DNA of 64,000 bases, taken from NCBI GenBank assembly GCA_037044905.1, contig JBAOKB010000165.1, positions 22,274 to 86,273 on the forward strand. Reading direction: 5' to 3'. Positions 33,686 through 44,830 of the stretch are shown piece by piece (the first letter of the stretch is position 1; every line of letters starts with the position of its first letter). The position numbers and the translations under genes were made by a program. A model generated the notes under the pieces. It did not search any database and had not been told where the DNA came from. It saw nothing but the letters and a program-made list of their open reading frames with translations. The DNA comes from Hortaea werneckii. Its lineage: Eukaryota; Ascomycota; Dothideomycetes; Mycosphaerellales; Teratosphaeriaceae.

Positions 33686-35262
33686 TCATTCTTTTCTCTT
33701 GCCTACCATTGGCATTCCAGCCCAGCAGATCAGCATGACCACAAAGCTGGCAATACACACCGGATGCAAAACGTAAGTACCCTCGGTCTGGGCTAGCAGC
33801 CCCGTAATAAGCGGAACTATTGCACCACCGCTCGATCCGGCGCTCGAAATGAAGCCCACCGAAGTCGTTTGTATGTTCGGTGTCAAAAGATGATTGAACA
33901 TAGACCATGCACAAGGACACACTGGCCCAAGTAAGAGGCCAACGATCGCAACAGCAACTATACATACCTCGTCAGTCCAGAGTCATGCCCTGCATAACGA
34001 AGGAATTCTTGCTTACCTGCATTTCCAATGACATCCGGAATTAACCAAGACATTAGTTGAAAGATTAGCACTCCAGCTCCAAGGCTAAACACTAGCTTCT
34101 TCTCGCCGACCTTCCGAGACGCGTGTGTGATTACGAAGCGGCCAACCGTAATGCCGGCCCAGAAACCTGCTGTTACATAGCCCACTTTCTGTGGATTCCC
34201 ATTTCGATAATCAATAAGGTACGAGATGAACCAGCCAGACTCAGCGACTTCGGCTCCCTGGTACGTGAAGATGAAGAGCGCTCCAATTAGAGTAATCCTG
34301 TTTTGGAGGGCGCGTCCAAGAAGTCTCATCTTTGACGGCTGTCTGATGCCCGCTTCAGACTGCTCATCTGGAGCATCATTTGAACTGTGATGGAAATGAC
34401 TGGTCGGTTCGGTCTCAAGACCCCAAAAGGCCCAGCCGCCAAACGCAAAGCAGATGAGTCTCACACCAATAGTGACCAAGTAAAAGCGGGACCATAGAAT
34501 TCCGTTGGACGCCAAAGCTGTTGCCACAATCGGCCCCAAGATTCCGCCGATGCCGTATGAGCCATGCGCTGCTCCTAGGATGATTGTCGGATTTGCGAGA
34601 TTGCCGCAGAAGACATTGTTCAATGCGAGATTTATTGCGTTGCCAAATCCAAGCAGCAAATAGGCAATGACCACGGCAGGGAACGGGGGACTGCAAGCCG
34701 CAATTATGTATCCGGCGATCATGGAACACTCAGAGCCCATCAAAGTGGTCGCCCTACCGTACCTCTCGCGCAGCACATCTGCGAAGAATGCTGCCAGTAT
34801 GAAACCTACGGCATTGGTGACCCAAATTAGAGAGACGACGGCATATCCAATGTTGTAGTAGTCTTCTATGTATGGGATCAAGGCTCCAGGCGCGCTATCG
34901 TTCATCCCGTTGCCGAAGTAGATCAAGCACGCTGCCAGGACTCTCCACCTGTTCTTCGCCGGGAAGGAGAAGCTGGGTACCACCACCGCAAAATTGCGGT
35001 CCTGCGGAGTAGAAGGTTGGCTCGCTTCAGGATCCTGGGAAGGTTGTTTCTTCTGAGTACCTGCACGGCTTGCGGATGAGGAGGTTGGCCTTTTACCATA
35101 GGAAGCATCGGAAGATGAATCGCCTTGCAAGTTTCCATAGTCAGCAATGTCTATGGCATCTAGCTCCTCGAGCGTAGGTGGTCTGGAATCTCGTGATGTT
35201 AGCCCCCGGCTCGGGCTTCCTGACTGCATTGTCAGGACTGCTGCAAATGCACTCGGATCCAT
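33686..35262 (-). CDS. MFS transporter
   Basis: Exons 35262-34017 and 33957-33686 with a 59-nt intron (GTAAGC...ATAG); 505 aa from MDPSAFAAVL. A longer start at 35337 (MRGRGSN side) is possible. About 110 hydrophilic residues precede twelve predicted membrane helices. Loop 2-3 carries FADVLRERYGRATTL, the MFS signature region, and the central loop is about 45 residues (SHFHHSSNDAPDEQSEAG). Family-typical motifs include NGMNDSAPGALIPYIEDYY in helix 1 and GAAHGSYGIGGILGP in helix 5. This resembles the fungal FHS/fucose-permease-like branch; substrate unknown. It runs the same way as URA2 but is separately promoted. Confidence 0.82.
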
Positions 35263-35783
35263 GATTGGAAAAGGTCCAGTCTTGTCTTGAGACTTGATTG
35301 GTACTGCTTGATGACAATTGCTCCCACGGCCTCTCATGAACAATTTATATGATTTAATTTGATCTCGATTGGTAATATCAAGTATCTAGATGACTCTTCA
35401 GAAGTATATTGCCTGTGACAACACATCCTCTGTCGTACATCGAACTTGACGTAGCGGAAGCGGAAACCTCAAAAGGGCAAGTGACGCCGCGGCCTCTGAC
35501 AGAAACAGTCATTCTCCGACGCCAAAGTGACATGGAGACAAGGGCGAGAATCACGTATGTTACTGTTTGTGGGTTTGGACTCCGCCAAGTAACATTATTG
35601 TAATGATGCAGCAGGCTCGGTTGAAAAGAAGGAAAAGTCATGCAAGTCGCGGTGCCTGTTGAAGTGTTGTTCCGGTTAGTAAGCGAATTTTCCGAGATCG
35701 GAAGGAGCATGCCGACGACCAAGTTTGCTTTCGCGCGGCGGCCGTCCATGCCGTGGAAGTTAATAAAAACATGATTAAGCATC
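35263..35783. other. 521-bp divergent promoter region (MFS / UCS gene)
   Basis: No supported gene. It drives the MFS gene leftward and the UCS gene rightward. Confidence 0.5.
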
Positions 35784-38317
35784 ATGTCGCCAAATGAAGA
35801 CGTCTCATCCAAGCTTTCGACGCTGCTGTCGCAGGTAGACGATGCCTCGCGAATCAACGAACTATCAAAGGCGGCGGCATTGCTTAGGGAAGCTTCTCAA
35901 TTAGCGCCACAGGATGAAGATATCAAACGACGATGGGTCTCATTGCAGCAGCGCGAAGCCGGAAACTCGGAGAGTCTGACCACTATCAAGACTTACATCG
36001 AGAGTCGTGAAGAAGATGCCCGGAAAAACGCAATCCAGGCGCTGAGCAAGAAGCAGTTGACTCCCGTTGAAGCAAGCGAAGCATTCGATCTTCTCTTGGG
36101 ATCGAGCAGTGATCTCCCTTCGCTCGACGAAGTTCTGAGCACCCTACTAGGCCGACAAATTGAAGTGCGCAGATCAGTGGCAAAGAAAGTCAGTACTTCC
36201 GCCACCGAGGCTTTCGAGCAGCTCTCTCCATGTGGCGATGAGACCTTCCGTGCTTTCACCGGGCTCCTTTTCGACAAATCCTTGTGGCCAACCAAAGATG
36301 CACAGCAAACTGCTCAGCAAGATCTGTTCCGGCTGTGCATTGCCAGCCTCATTGACGCGGGTGTCGAGCGACCAGATCGCCTCATGAAGGCAGTTGCTCG
36401 ACAGCTCGCTGTCCAGCCAGAGAATGTTGTGAGCCTCATTGACGAAGATGTTTTTGACATTGTCCTTTCAGAGCTCGACATCAGACATGATAACAGCCTG
36501 AGAAGCCAGGCAATGGTAGCCATGTCCCGGCTGCTTGAGGTTAGCAAGGAGGACGGAGAGAAACTATTTGCAAGTTTCGTTACCAATCATGTTGCGAAGA
36601 AAACCAACGATGATCTTATTATGGCATTCTCGGCAGCTTCTTCAGTCTTTCCAGTTCTACCTGCTGTGGCCTCGAGGCTCTTTCTAACAGAGGGCTTCGT
36701 GCAAGGACTCGTCCCGCACCTTGAAAGGAACTCGGAAGCTGCGGCTTCTGGTAAGAAGTACGTGACAGTGCCCTTTATCATTCATCATTGGACCGCTTGA
36801 GTTTGCATCTAATGCTAACTGATTTCAGAAAAAGCAAGTCTCTGGAGCAGGCTGCTCTCGAGCTACTTAGCGCAGCATGCGTTGACAAGTCTTGCCGAGA
36901 ACTTATCAGAAAGTACTGCTCGGATTGGTTACAAAGTGTTTCTGAGGAGAGAAACGGCGTCCAAGAAGCGCTTGCAGCATTGGTTCTCGCGAAGATCAAC
37001 GAAGAGTCAGTCGACCAAGTCACTGATAAGCTTTCTGGTCTTGTCATTGGTGGTGACAACGAGCGCGATCAAGCCGTCGAAGGTTTAGCATACACTTCTC
37101 TTCAGCCGAAGGTCAAGGAGAAAATTGCAAGCAACAATGCGCTTTTGACAGAACTTGTTGCAGTACTCAAAGACCGCCCAACAGCTGCTTTCGGAGCGCT
37201 TACGGTCCTCTCCAACCTGACGGCATATCGTAAGCCTCAATCGGAAGAAAGCAAGAAGATGTCACAGTTGAAAGCCTATGCAAATTCCTCCAAACCCGCA
37301 CCAGAGGACCCTCTCGACGACGACAAAAACGTCACAGTCCGCTGCAAGAGCGTCCTCGACAAGGATGTCATACCAGCGTTGGTCGCACGGTGCAAACAAT
37401 CCACCTCACCAGCCATCATCGCCCTTGTCGTCCGCATCCTCCTCTCCCTCTCCAAAGAACAAAAACACCGCGCCTCCATGGCCCAACAAGGCGCCACCCG
37501 CCTCCTCCTCCAGATCATCGAACGCACCTCCCAGACGGACAAAAGCACCAGCGAAGCCTCCCTCATCGAGCGCACCGCCTCGCACGCCCTCGCCCGCCTC
37601 CTGATCTCCATCAACCCGGCCCATGTCTTCACCTCGGGCCTCCCCGTCACGTCCGCGGTATCCAGTCTCCTGCCCCTGCTGACCGCAGACCATCCCAACG
37701 ACAACAACACCACCTCCGAACGCGACCTCCTCCCCACCTTCGAAACCCTGCTCGCCCTGACCAACCTCGCCTCCATGTCCGACCCCACGGCCGCCGACCT
37801 CCTAACCCGCTCCGCGACCCCGCAAATCGAAGACCTCCTCTTCTCCACCCACCCCTTAATCCAACGCGCCACCGTCGAACTCCTCTGCAACCTGATGGCG
37901 CATCCCAGCGGCGTCAGCCTGTTCGTCCTATCCGACAGCGCGGACGCCAAACGCCGCCTCCACATCCTCTTCGCCCTAACCACTTCGGTAGACCTAGGGA
38001 CGCGGCGCGCCGCAGGCGGTGCGCTGGCGATGCTAACGGAATGGGATCTGGCGCAAGACGCCGTAGTTTCCGCGCCAGAGGACAAAGGTGTCAAGGCCGT
38101 TTTGGCGCTGTGTGGGGACGAGGAGAGCGAGGAGGTGCGGCACCGGGGACTCGTGTGTCTGAGTAATTTGGTGCAAGGGCCTGGAGGGGTGGGGGAGAAG
38201 GCGAGGAAGGTTGTGAGGGAGTTGAAGGGGCAGGAGGTTTTGACGGGGGCGATGAAGCGGTCGCGGAATCCGGAGGTGTTGGAGGTTGGGGTTGAGGTTT
38301 TGAAGGTGTTGGTGTAG
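35784..38317 (+). CDS. UCS-domain myosin chaperone (She4/Cro1/UNC-45 family)
   Basis: Exons 35784-36757 and 36829-38317 joined across a 71-nt intron (GTACGT...TTCAG, branch GCTAAC); 820 aa. The N-terminal 60 residues suggest a short TPR-like helical repeat (ELSKAAALLREASQLAPQDE). The rest is armadillo-like alpha repeats ending in the UCS region (LEQAALELLSAACVDKSCRE, TAFGALTVLSNLTAYRKPQ, HPLIQRATVELLCNLMAHP, RRAAGGALAMLTEWDLAQDA). UCS proteins fold and protect myosin motors together with Hsp90 and affect endocytosis and polarity. Base composition is striking: codons from about 37300 to 38050 end almost always in C, and the last 250 bp switch to G-ending codons. Confidence 0.85.
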
Positions 38318-38760
38318 ATGTGTTGATGGCTTCTTCTTCTTTTTTTTTTTTTCTGACCTCATCTTTCGGCTTTCTTTTTTGCCCCATTGTTTTGCATTTT
38401 TACACCAAAAGTTACATGCGGCATGAGGTATGTGGGAGGATAGGCATCCTTCTTTGGGGTCGTTTCTGGCTTCTCTGGGAAAGAGAGGGGGGGGGAAGGG
38501 ATGCATTCGAAAGGAGAAGAAAGGAAATGGGAAGATCGCAAAATTTGGCACTCACTCATTTCACACCTTTCTGAGTATCAGGCTCCACTAGCCCAAGTCT
38601 GAATTGAAGAATTTAAGAATCAAAAGAAACTTTCTACTACACAGCAGGAGAATACTCCATCCCCTCTCTCTTTCTTCGACAATCACCTCATTCGTTTCAC
38701 GTCGAACAACCGATCTCGAAGGCTTTATCGTTCAGATGCAAAACCCCATCCCATATCTCT
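38318..38760. other. convergent 3' region with poly-T and G-run
   Basis: Between the UCS gene and PRP43. It contains a T-run at 38340-38352 and a G9 run near 38489. No gene. Confidence 0.5.
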
Positions 38761-41040
38761 CTACCTCCCCATCGCCGCCCGCCTCTGCATCTTATCCCTC
38801 GTCCGCCTCAAAACCGTCTGTACATCCCCCTTCGGGAAACTCTCGACATCATAATACGTCGGCGCAATATCGAGCAACCACTCCGGCTTCGTCGCGGTGA
38901 CAGTACGGATATAATTCTTACTGGTCAAGACAAACTCGTTATAGACGACCCACTCGGAGTCCTGGGCCAGGACGGTGGAAGGGTGGAGGAGAACGCTCTG
39001 GTTGTCCTTGACGGTGACGTAGGTCTTGCCCGAGCTGTCCTTCTTGGCGACCTGCATGAAGAAGCCGGCCGCGAGGGCGCGCCGGATGTTCTCGTAGTAC
39101 TTCTTGTCCTCGAAGGGGGTGGAGACGAGTTCGAGCTCCTCGCGTTCCATGATGCGCCGGAGCTGCAGCCGGACATTGTCGGCTTGTTGCAGGGCGCGGA
39201 AGGAGAGGAAGTGGTCGTGACACCACTGTTTCGGGTTCTCCTGCGCGGTGGGGGATTTGAAGGCGTGGTAGACGTTGAGCATGGTGAGGTGGTCGCCGTC
39301 CTGGTGGGCGAAGAGGTCTTTCATCTCGTCCGCGCGCTTGCGGGCTGCGGCTGGTCGGACGAAGAGCTGAGGGACGGAGAGCAAGGCGGTGAGGGAGAGG
39401 ATTTCGTTGGAGCAGTAGAATTCCGGCGAGGAGATCAACATCACTGCTAAGGCGGGATCGAGTGGGAACTCCGAGGCGAGCTTGCCGAGAGCGGTCAGTT
39501 CGCCCTCGTCGTCGAGACAGGCGAGGTAGTTGAGCTCTTCGAGCGCACGCATAAGGGTCTCTGGTGCGGGTGGATCCATCAGGTCGAAGTGGACCAAGTC
39601 GTCGATGCCGAGTTTCTTCAGCTCCAACACGGTACTAGCCAAGTTGGAGCGGAGAATCTCTGGGTATGATTGGTCGATCAACTCCTTTTTGAAAGCGGCT
39701 TCGGTGTACAGCCGGAAGCACTTTCCAGGCCGTGTACGACCGGCACGACCGGCACGCTGCTGAGCGGAGGCTTTGGAGATTGGGCTGACGAGCAGGGACT
39801 CGACACGAATGCGAGGGTTGTAGACCTTCTGTTTGGAGAAACCCGGGTCGACCACGTAGACAATACCATCGATGGTGAGCGAGGTTTCGGCAATGTTGGT
39901 GCCCACAATGACCTTGCGACCTGGCCGACCGCCTTTCTTGAAGGGAGGTGGTGCAGGTTCGAAGATCTTCTGCTGTTGAGCTGGTGGTAGGGTACCGTAG
40001 AGCGGATAGACCTTCAGGGGACCCGCGTCGGCTTCGCGTATCATCTCGTCCGACTCCATCGTGATCTTACGACAGGCATCCTCAATCTCCTCTTCACCCG
40101 TTAAGAATAGCAGGATGTCACCTTCGCCTTCCGTGGCATGGATCTGAAGGACGGTGCGCAATGCAGCCTCGACGTAATCGCGTTCCGGTTCCGGGGTGTA
40201 GAAGATCTCGACAGGATGCGTTCGACCAGGCACGGCAAGCAGCGGTGCGTTCAGGAAATACTTTTGGAACTTCTGTGCGTCCAGTGTAGCAGACATAATA
40301 ATAATTTTCAGGTCTGGTCGTCTCAGCACCACTTCCTTCAACAGACCCATCAGGATATCCGTCGCGAGCGTCCGCTCGTGGGCTTCGTCCAGAATAATAG
40401 TCGAATATCTCTTCAAGTCATGATCGTTCATCGCCTCGCGCAGCAGCATACCGTCGGTCATATACTTCATGATCGTCTTCGGACCGGTCGCATCCTCGAA
40501 CCGAATGCTATAACCGACCTCCTCACCCAAAGTGACGTCCATCTCCTGCGCAACACGCTGAGCAACCGACATGGCGGCCACACGTCGCGGCTGGGTACAG
40601 GCAATCATCTTGCCCTGGGTCTGCGGCAGATCATCGTAGAGGACGAACTGCGGGATCTGGGTCGTCTTACCAGAACCAGTCTCGCCGACGAAGACGAGGA
40701 TCTGGGATTTCTGGTATAGATCGAGGAACTCTTGTCGCTGGGCGTGGACGGGGAGATCGCGGCGGGTCTTAAGGATGGAGAAGTAGCGGTCGCTAAGTTG
40801 GTTGCCGTTGAAGGGGTTTAGCGGGCCATCTTCTGCTTTGGCGGCGGCTTTGGCGGTGGTGGCGTGGCGAGTGAGGCCAGCGATGGAGCTGGCATTGCCA
40901 TTTGCCTGCCCACTCGCTCCGTTGCTCCCGTCGCCGTCGTGCATGTGGGCGAGGTATGGGTTGTTCTTGGCGGCATCCATATCGGAGTCGTCGCTGATCT
41001 TCTGTCGCTTGAAGCGACTCTTGCGCGCGTCCTCGGCCAT
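38761..41040 (-). CDS. PRP43: DEAH-box RNA helicase Prp43
   Basis: Single exon, 759 aa from ATG 41040 (MAEDARKSRFKRQK); the frame extends 30 codons upstream but the family starts here. Helicase motifs in order: I GETGSGKTTQ, Ia TQPRRVAAMS, II DEAH, III SATL, IV LLFLTGEEEIE, V TNIAETSLTIDG, VI QRAGRAGRTRPG. These are followed by the winged-helix, ratchet (HA2) and OB-fold domains ending in a basic tail. Prp43 disassembles the spliceosome after splicing and acts in ribosome biogenesis, activated by G-patch proteins. A short basic N-terminus with KRQK fits nuclear localisation. It is divergent from PRMT5, with 400 bp between the starts. Confidence 0.95.
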   Translation of the reverse strand: MAEDARKSRFKRQKISDDSDMDAAKNNPYLAHMHDGDGSNGASGQANGNASSIAGLTRHATTAKAAAKAEDGPLNPFNGNQLSDRYFSILKTRRDLPVHAQRQEFLDLYQKSQILVFVGETGSGKTTQIPQFVLYDDLPQTQGKMIACTQPRRVAAMSVAQRVAQEMDVTLGEEVGYSIRFEDATGPKTIMKYMTDGMLLREAMNDHDLKRYSTIILDEAHERTLATDILMGLLKEVVLRRPDLKIIIMSATLDAQKFQKYFLNAPLLAVPGRTHPVEIFYTPEPERDYVEAALRTVLQIHATEGEGDILLFLTGEEEIEDACRKITMESDEMIREADAGPLKVYPLYGTLPPAQQQKIFEPAPPPFKKGGRPGRKVIVGTNIAETSLTIDGIVYVVDPGFSKQKVYNPRIRVESLLVSPISKASAQQRAGRAGRTRPGKCFRLYTEAAFKKELIDQSYPEILRSNLASTVLELKKLGIDDLVHFDLMDPPAPETLMRALEELNYLACLDDEGELTALGKLASEFPLDPALAVMLISSPEFYCSNEILSLTALLSVPQLFVRPAAARKRADEMKDLFAHQDGDHLTMLNVYHAFKSPTAQENPKQWCHDHFLSFRALQQADNVRLQLRRIMEREELELVSTPFEDKKYYENIRRALAAGFFMQVAKKDSSGKTYVTVKDNQSVLLHPSTVLAQDSEWVVYNEFVLTSKNYIRTVTATKPEWLLDIAPTYYDVESFPKGDVQTVLRRTRDKMQRRAAMGR

Positions 41041-41440
41041 AGTGATGATGTCGACCGATTCAATTATTCGGAGACGCAAGCGGAAGCGGATTCGCAGAAG
41101 ATTTCGGGCGAAGACTGACTCGCGCAGCAACCAAGTGACGCGGGCGCCGATCGAGCATGGAAACCGAAAGTCCTGGGACGAACGATTCGGAACTGGAGAG
41201 CAGATGGCGAAGAAACCAGCACAGAATCTTCCGGCCTGGCCTGGCCTGGCTTTTACATATATTCCTTATTATTAGACACCACATTCATTGGGCAGCAATA
41301 CAATTGCTAGCTGCATGCTTGCGGTAGTGGTTGTAAAATTGATCAGTACAACATTCATTCTTCCATCACGGAGTCGCTATTCAAACTAATCATCATCACC
41401 CCTTCAAATCGATTAATCGATCCAGGAAACCAACCAAGCC
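41041..41440. other. 400-bp divergent promoter (PRP43 / PRMT5)
   Basis: A short shared upstream region with a small GGCCTGGCCTGGCCTGG tandem repeat near 41236. No gene. Confidence 0.5.
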
Positions 41441-44163
41441 ATGTCTTCCTCGCTCAATGCAGAAAGCAGCAGCTTCGCCACCGTCGATGATATCCCGCCC
41501 AGCCTCTACATCGGCCACCACGCCACCGACCGCTCAGGACCTGTCACCACTCGACTCCTAGCCCAAGCCCAGAATGCCGGCTACGACCTGCTCACCTCCC
41601 CCATCACCACCCCTCATTTCCACTCACGCGTGCTTCAATTGGTCGAGGGCCACTTCCAGAATGCTGCCTCGACCCAGACACCAGTGGAAAATCTCCCCAC
41701 TCCTCTCATCACTCCCCTCAGCCCAGCTGACTCCCACCTCACCCCCTCCGATGCGAACTCCGCCATCATCGGCGTGGTAAGCCCCTGGATTGACCTATCC
41801 AGCCGCGATCCACTCATCGCCGATGTCTCCAAGCACATCCTCGGCATGGAAGTGGCGTACGCCGCGTTCTGCGGCATCTCTAACCTCATCATCCACGGAC
41901 CCGTCTCCAGCGAGGGCACGATGCAATATGCCCGTGCTGTGCTCGAGGCGCTGGGCATGGGACCGTATGTGCAGATCCATGTCTTGCTGCCGATGACGGG
42001 TGAGCTGGAAGTGGACGTGGAGGGGACGCCTCTGGCCGAGTTGGCGAGAGATGAGTACTCTGCAGGTGCGTCTGACGATGATGGTGAGGATGTCGGGGAC
42101 GAGGGTGAGCCGGAGCTCTACGGGAGCTGGGAGGTTTGGGACGCGATGCGAGGCTTGTGTAGCTATCATGGCAGGCTGTCTATAGGTATGAAAATTCATT
42201 TCGCTTTTGTTCTACAATTTCACAGATTTCCATTCTAAATTTCAGCTTTCCAATGCTTTTCATTCGCCCCCTTACTATTCTTGCTTTTTGCGTCCAATTT
42301 TGCACAAATTTTTCACATCACAATTGCCACAAACTGTCAATGGTAAGGTGCCTCATACCTGCCATCAATGAAGCACCCGGCTGACGCTTCCATTCTTCAC
42401 CCTCAGCTCTTGAGCTCCCACGCCAGCTGCCACCAATCCATCTACAGTCAAGATGGTACTCCGAACCCGTCCGGTTGCTAGTCTTCCCACGGACCAGTTT
42501 CCTCCGCAACCCTAAAGGTTGGCCTGTCCTTTCCAAAGCGCATCAATCCTACCTCTCCCGGTTCCTGCGCCTTCGCTTCCCGCCTTGGGCACTCCTAAGC
42601 GACTGCAACCCGATCCCTACGCAGGAAACATCCAGCGCCACGGCCAATACTCCGGAGCCAACCCCTGCCGAAGCATCCTCCGCATCAAGCTCAACAACAG
42701 CAACCGCAGCCGAGAAGCCGACCGCCCACTTGGAATACCTCCGGCACCTCCAACAAACCCAGCCCTACCGGCCTCCCATCGAACGTTTCGGCCAAGGATA
42801 CCAGGACTTCCTGCAATCCCCCCTGCAGCCCCTAACGGACAACCTTGAAAGCATCACGTACGAAGTCTTCGAGAAGGACCCCGTCAAGTACGAGTGGTAC
42901 GAGCGGGCCATCGCGCTCGCGCTCGAGGATCTCGAGCCGCAAGTTCCCGGGAAGGGTCAAGATGGGAAGGCCGTAGTGACTGTAGCGGTAGTAGGGGCGG
43001 GTCGGGGACCGCTGGTGAGTCGAGCTTTGGAGGCGAGTCGGAAGACCGGGGTCCAGGTGAAGGTATGGGCTGTGGAGAAGAACCCGAATGCGTATGTCTT
43101 GCTGCAGCGCCGGAACATGGAGGATCCGGCGTGGGGTGGGAAGGTCAGCGTGGTGAAGAGCGATATGCGATCCTGGAAGGGTCCTACAGCCGGCTCGTCT
43201 TCTACTGTTGGCGGAGAAGGAGAGACGACAGGGAAGGTGGATATCCTCGTTTCCGAGCTGCTCGGTTCCTTCGCCGACAATGAGCTCAGTCCGGAGTGTC
43301 TTGACGGGGTCCAGCATGTCCTGCATCAAACACACGGAGTCTCCATCCCACAATCTTACTCGGCGCATCTAACCCCACTGGCAAGTCCGAGGATCCACGC
43401 CGACCTCCTCAGCCGCGCCAGCAACGACCTCAACATGTCAGTCCAGGAGAAGTGGGAACTACCGTACGTCGTAATGCTCCACCAATACGACTTCCTCTCC
43501 ACCAACCCACCCTCATCCACCAAAACCACTCCCCAAGGAAACGCAGCAGAAGATTCCGACCTCCAACCCAACATCCACGAAACCTGGTCCTTCACCCACC
43601 CCCTACCCCCCTCCATCCTCGAACAAGCCCGCAAACGCAGCGGCGGCCAAATCGACGCCGGCGGCTTCCAAGGCGGCAACGGCTCCAACGAACACAACGC
43701 CCGCTGCACCCCGTCCGGCGGACTCACCTTCCCCATCCCTTACCGGGGCACCGTGCACGGGTTAGCGGGATACTTCGAGACGGTACTGTATGCGTCTCCA
43801 TCCGCCGCCACCACCAATGTCGGCGGGAGCGGCAAAAGCCAATCCGACGACTGGAAGCAGACGAGAAAAGTCGAGCTCTCCACAAACCCGCTCACCATGT
43901 CTTCCAAATCGCCCGATATGATTTCCTGGTTCCCCATCTTCTTCCCCTTCAAAACACCCCTGTATGTTCCGGATAACGGGAGTCTGGAGGTGCAGATGTG
44001 GAGGGGCACGGACGATCGCGGGGTGTGGTATGAGTGGAGCGGGGAAGTTTTCGAGCAGAGAGTCGGAGGAGGAGGGAAAGGGAAGGAAATGAGCGGGAGG
44101 AGAGGGAGGAAAGTCGGGGGTTCGGGACTGCTTTCTAGTCGGGGGAATATGTGTTTGATGTGA
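41441..44163 (+). CDS. PRMT5-type protein arginine methyltransferase (Skb1/Hsl7)
   Basis: Exons 41441-42185 and 42407-44163 with a 221-nt intron (GTATGA...CTCAG), long for this window; 833 aa. The join reads CSYHGRLSI/ALELPRQLPP, matching the family. The N-terminal TIM-barrel region covers about 1-320 (WYSEPVRLLVFPRTSF, GWPVLSKAHQ). The SAM-binding domain starts with YEVFEKDPVKYEWYERAI and VAVVGAGRGPLVSRA, then the double-E loop SELLGSFADNELSPE. The beta-barrel and C-terminus end in a Gly/Arg-rich extension. The enzyme symmetrically dimethylates arginines of histones and Sm proteins, and Skb1/Hsl7 links to cell-cycle control. Low-complexity inserts lie before the TIM-Rossmann boundary and in the beta barrel. 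Confidence 0.9.
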
Positions 44164-44830
44164 GGCATGATGGTGATAATGATGATGGGATTCAGGAGGG
44201 ATGACGCTCGATAGAAGTCTGAAAAAGCATGATCGTTTTTCTCCTTTGGTTTTTCTGATGTTAGACTCCATTGTGTTCTATCTCGTCTGACCTCCCTCTT
44301 TCTCTCTCTATTCTGTAATTTTTTTTTTTTTTCCCTTCCCTCTCTTCCCTGTAGGGATCCTCTCCATTTCTACTGAATCGCCTCCCATCCTTCTACTCAA
44401 GCCAGATCCTAGCAACTGTCGAGCAGACGTATCGGCCTCCGCCAACGCCATCTTGACTCCATTTTCCAGGAACACAAGGAGTGCGCTTGGTACTACGTGG
44501 CCTTGATGTGAACTCCGATCCATTCATTTAGAATTTTCAAAACTACCAGTCCAGCAGGGAAAGGGTGGCCTCTTGCGTGTTAAGAAAGCCAGAAGCTTCA
44601 AATACCGAAGTGGATACCGGGTCTCTAATTCTCCCCATTACAAACGCCCTCCCTTACCCTCTACTCTTAGATCTACGCATGAAGCTTTTCTATAGCAAAT
44701 CAGTCCGCCATCCAACCCACCAACGGCCCAATCCCTGACTCCGCCCCTTTCTATCCCCATCCCAACGATCCTCAAAAGCCAGCACGCAAGGCCGCCGTCC
44801 TCTCCACTCCAACCCCCAAAACCCTTCCAT
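44164..44830. other. convergent intergenic region
   Basis: 3' flanks of PRMT5 and GUA1. T-run at 44319-44331. Open frames here are chance products. Confidence 0.5.

Noticed and set aside
37276..38166. Long open frames on both strands over the 3' half of the UCS gene (258 and 272 codons)
   Set aside because: They follow from extreme C-ending codon use of the real gene; their translations are Pro/Arg/His-rich with no domain.
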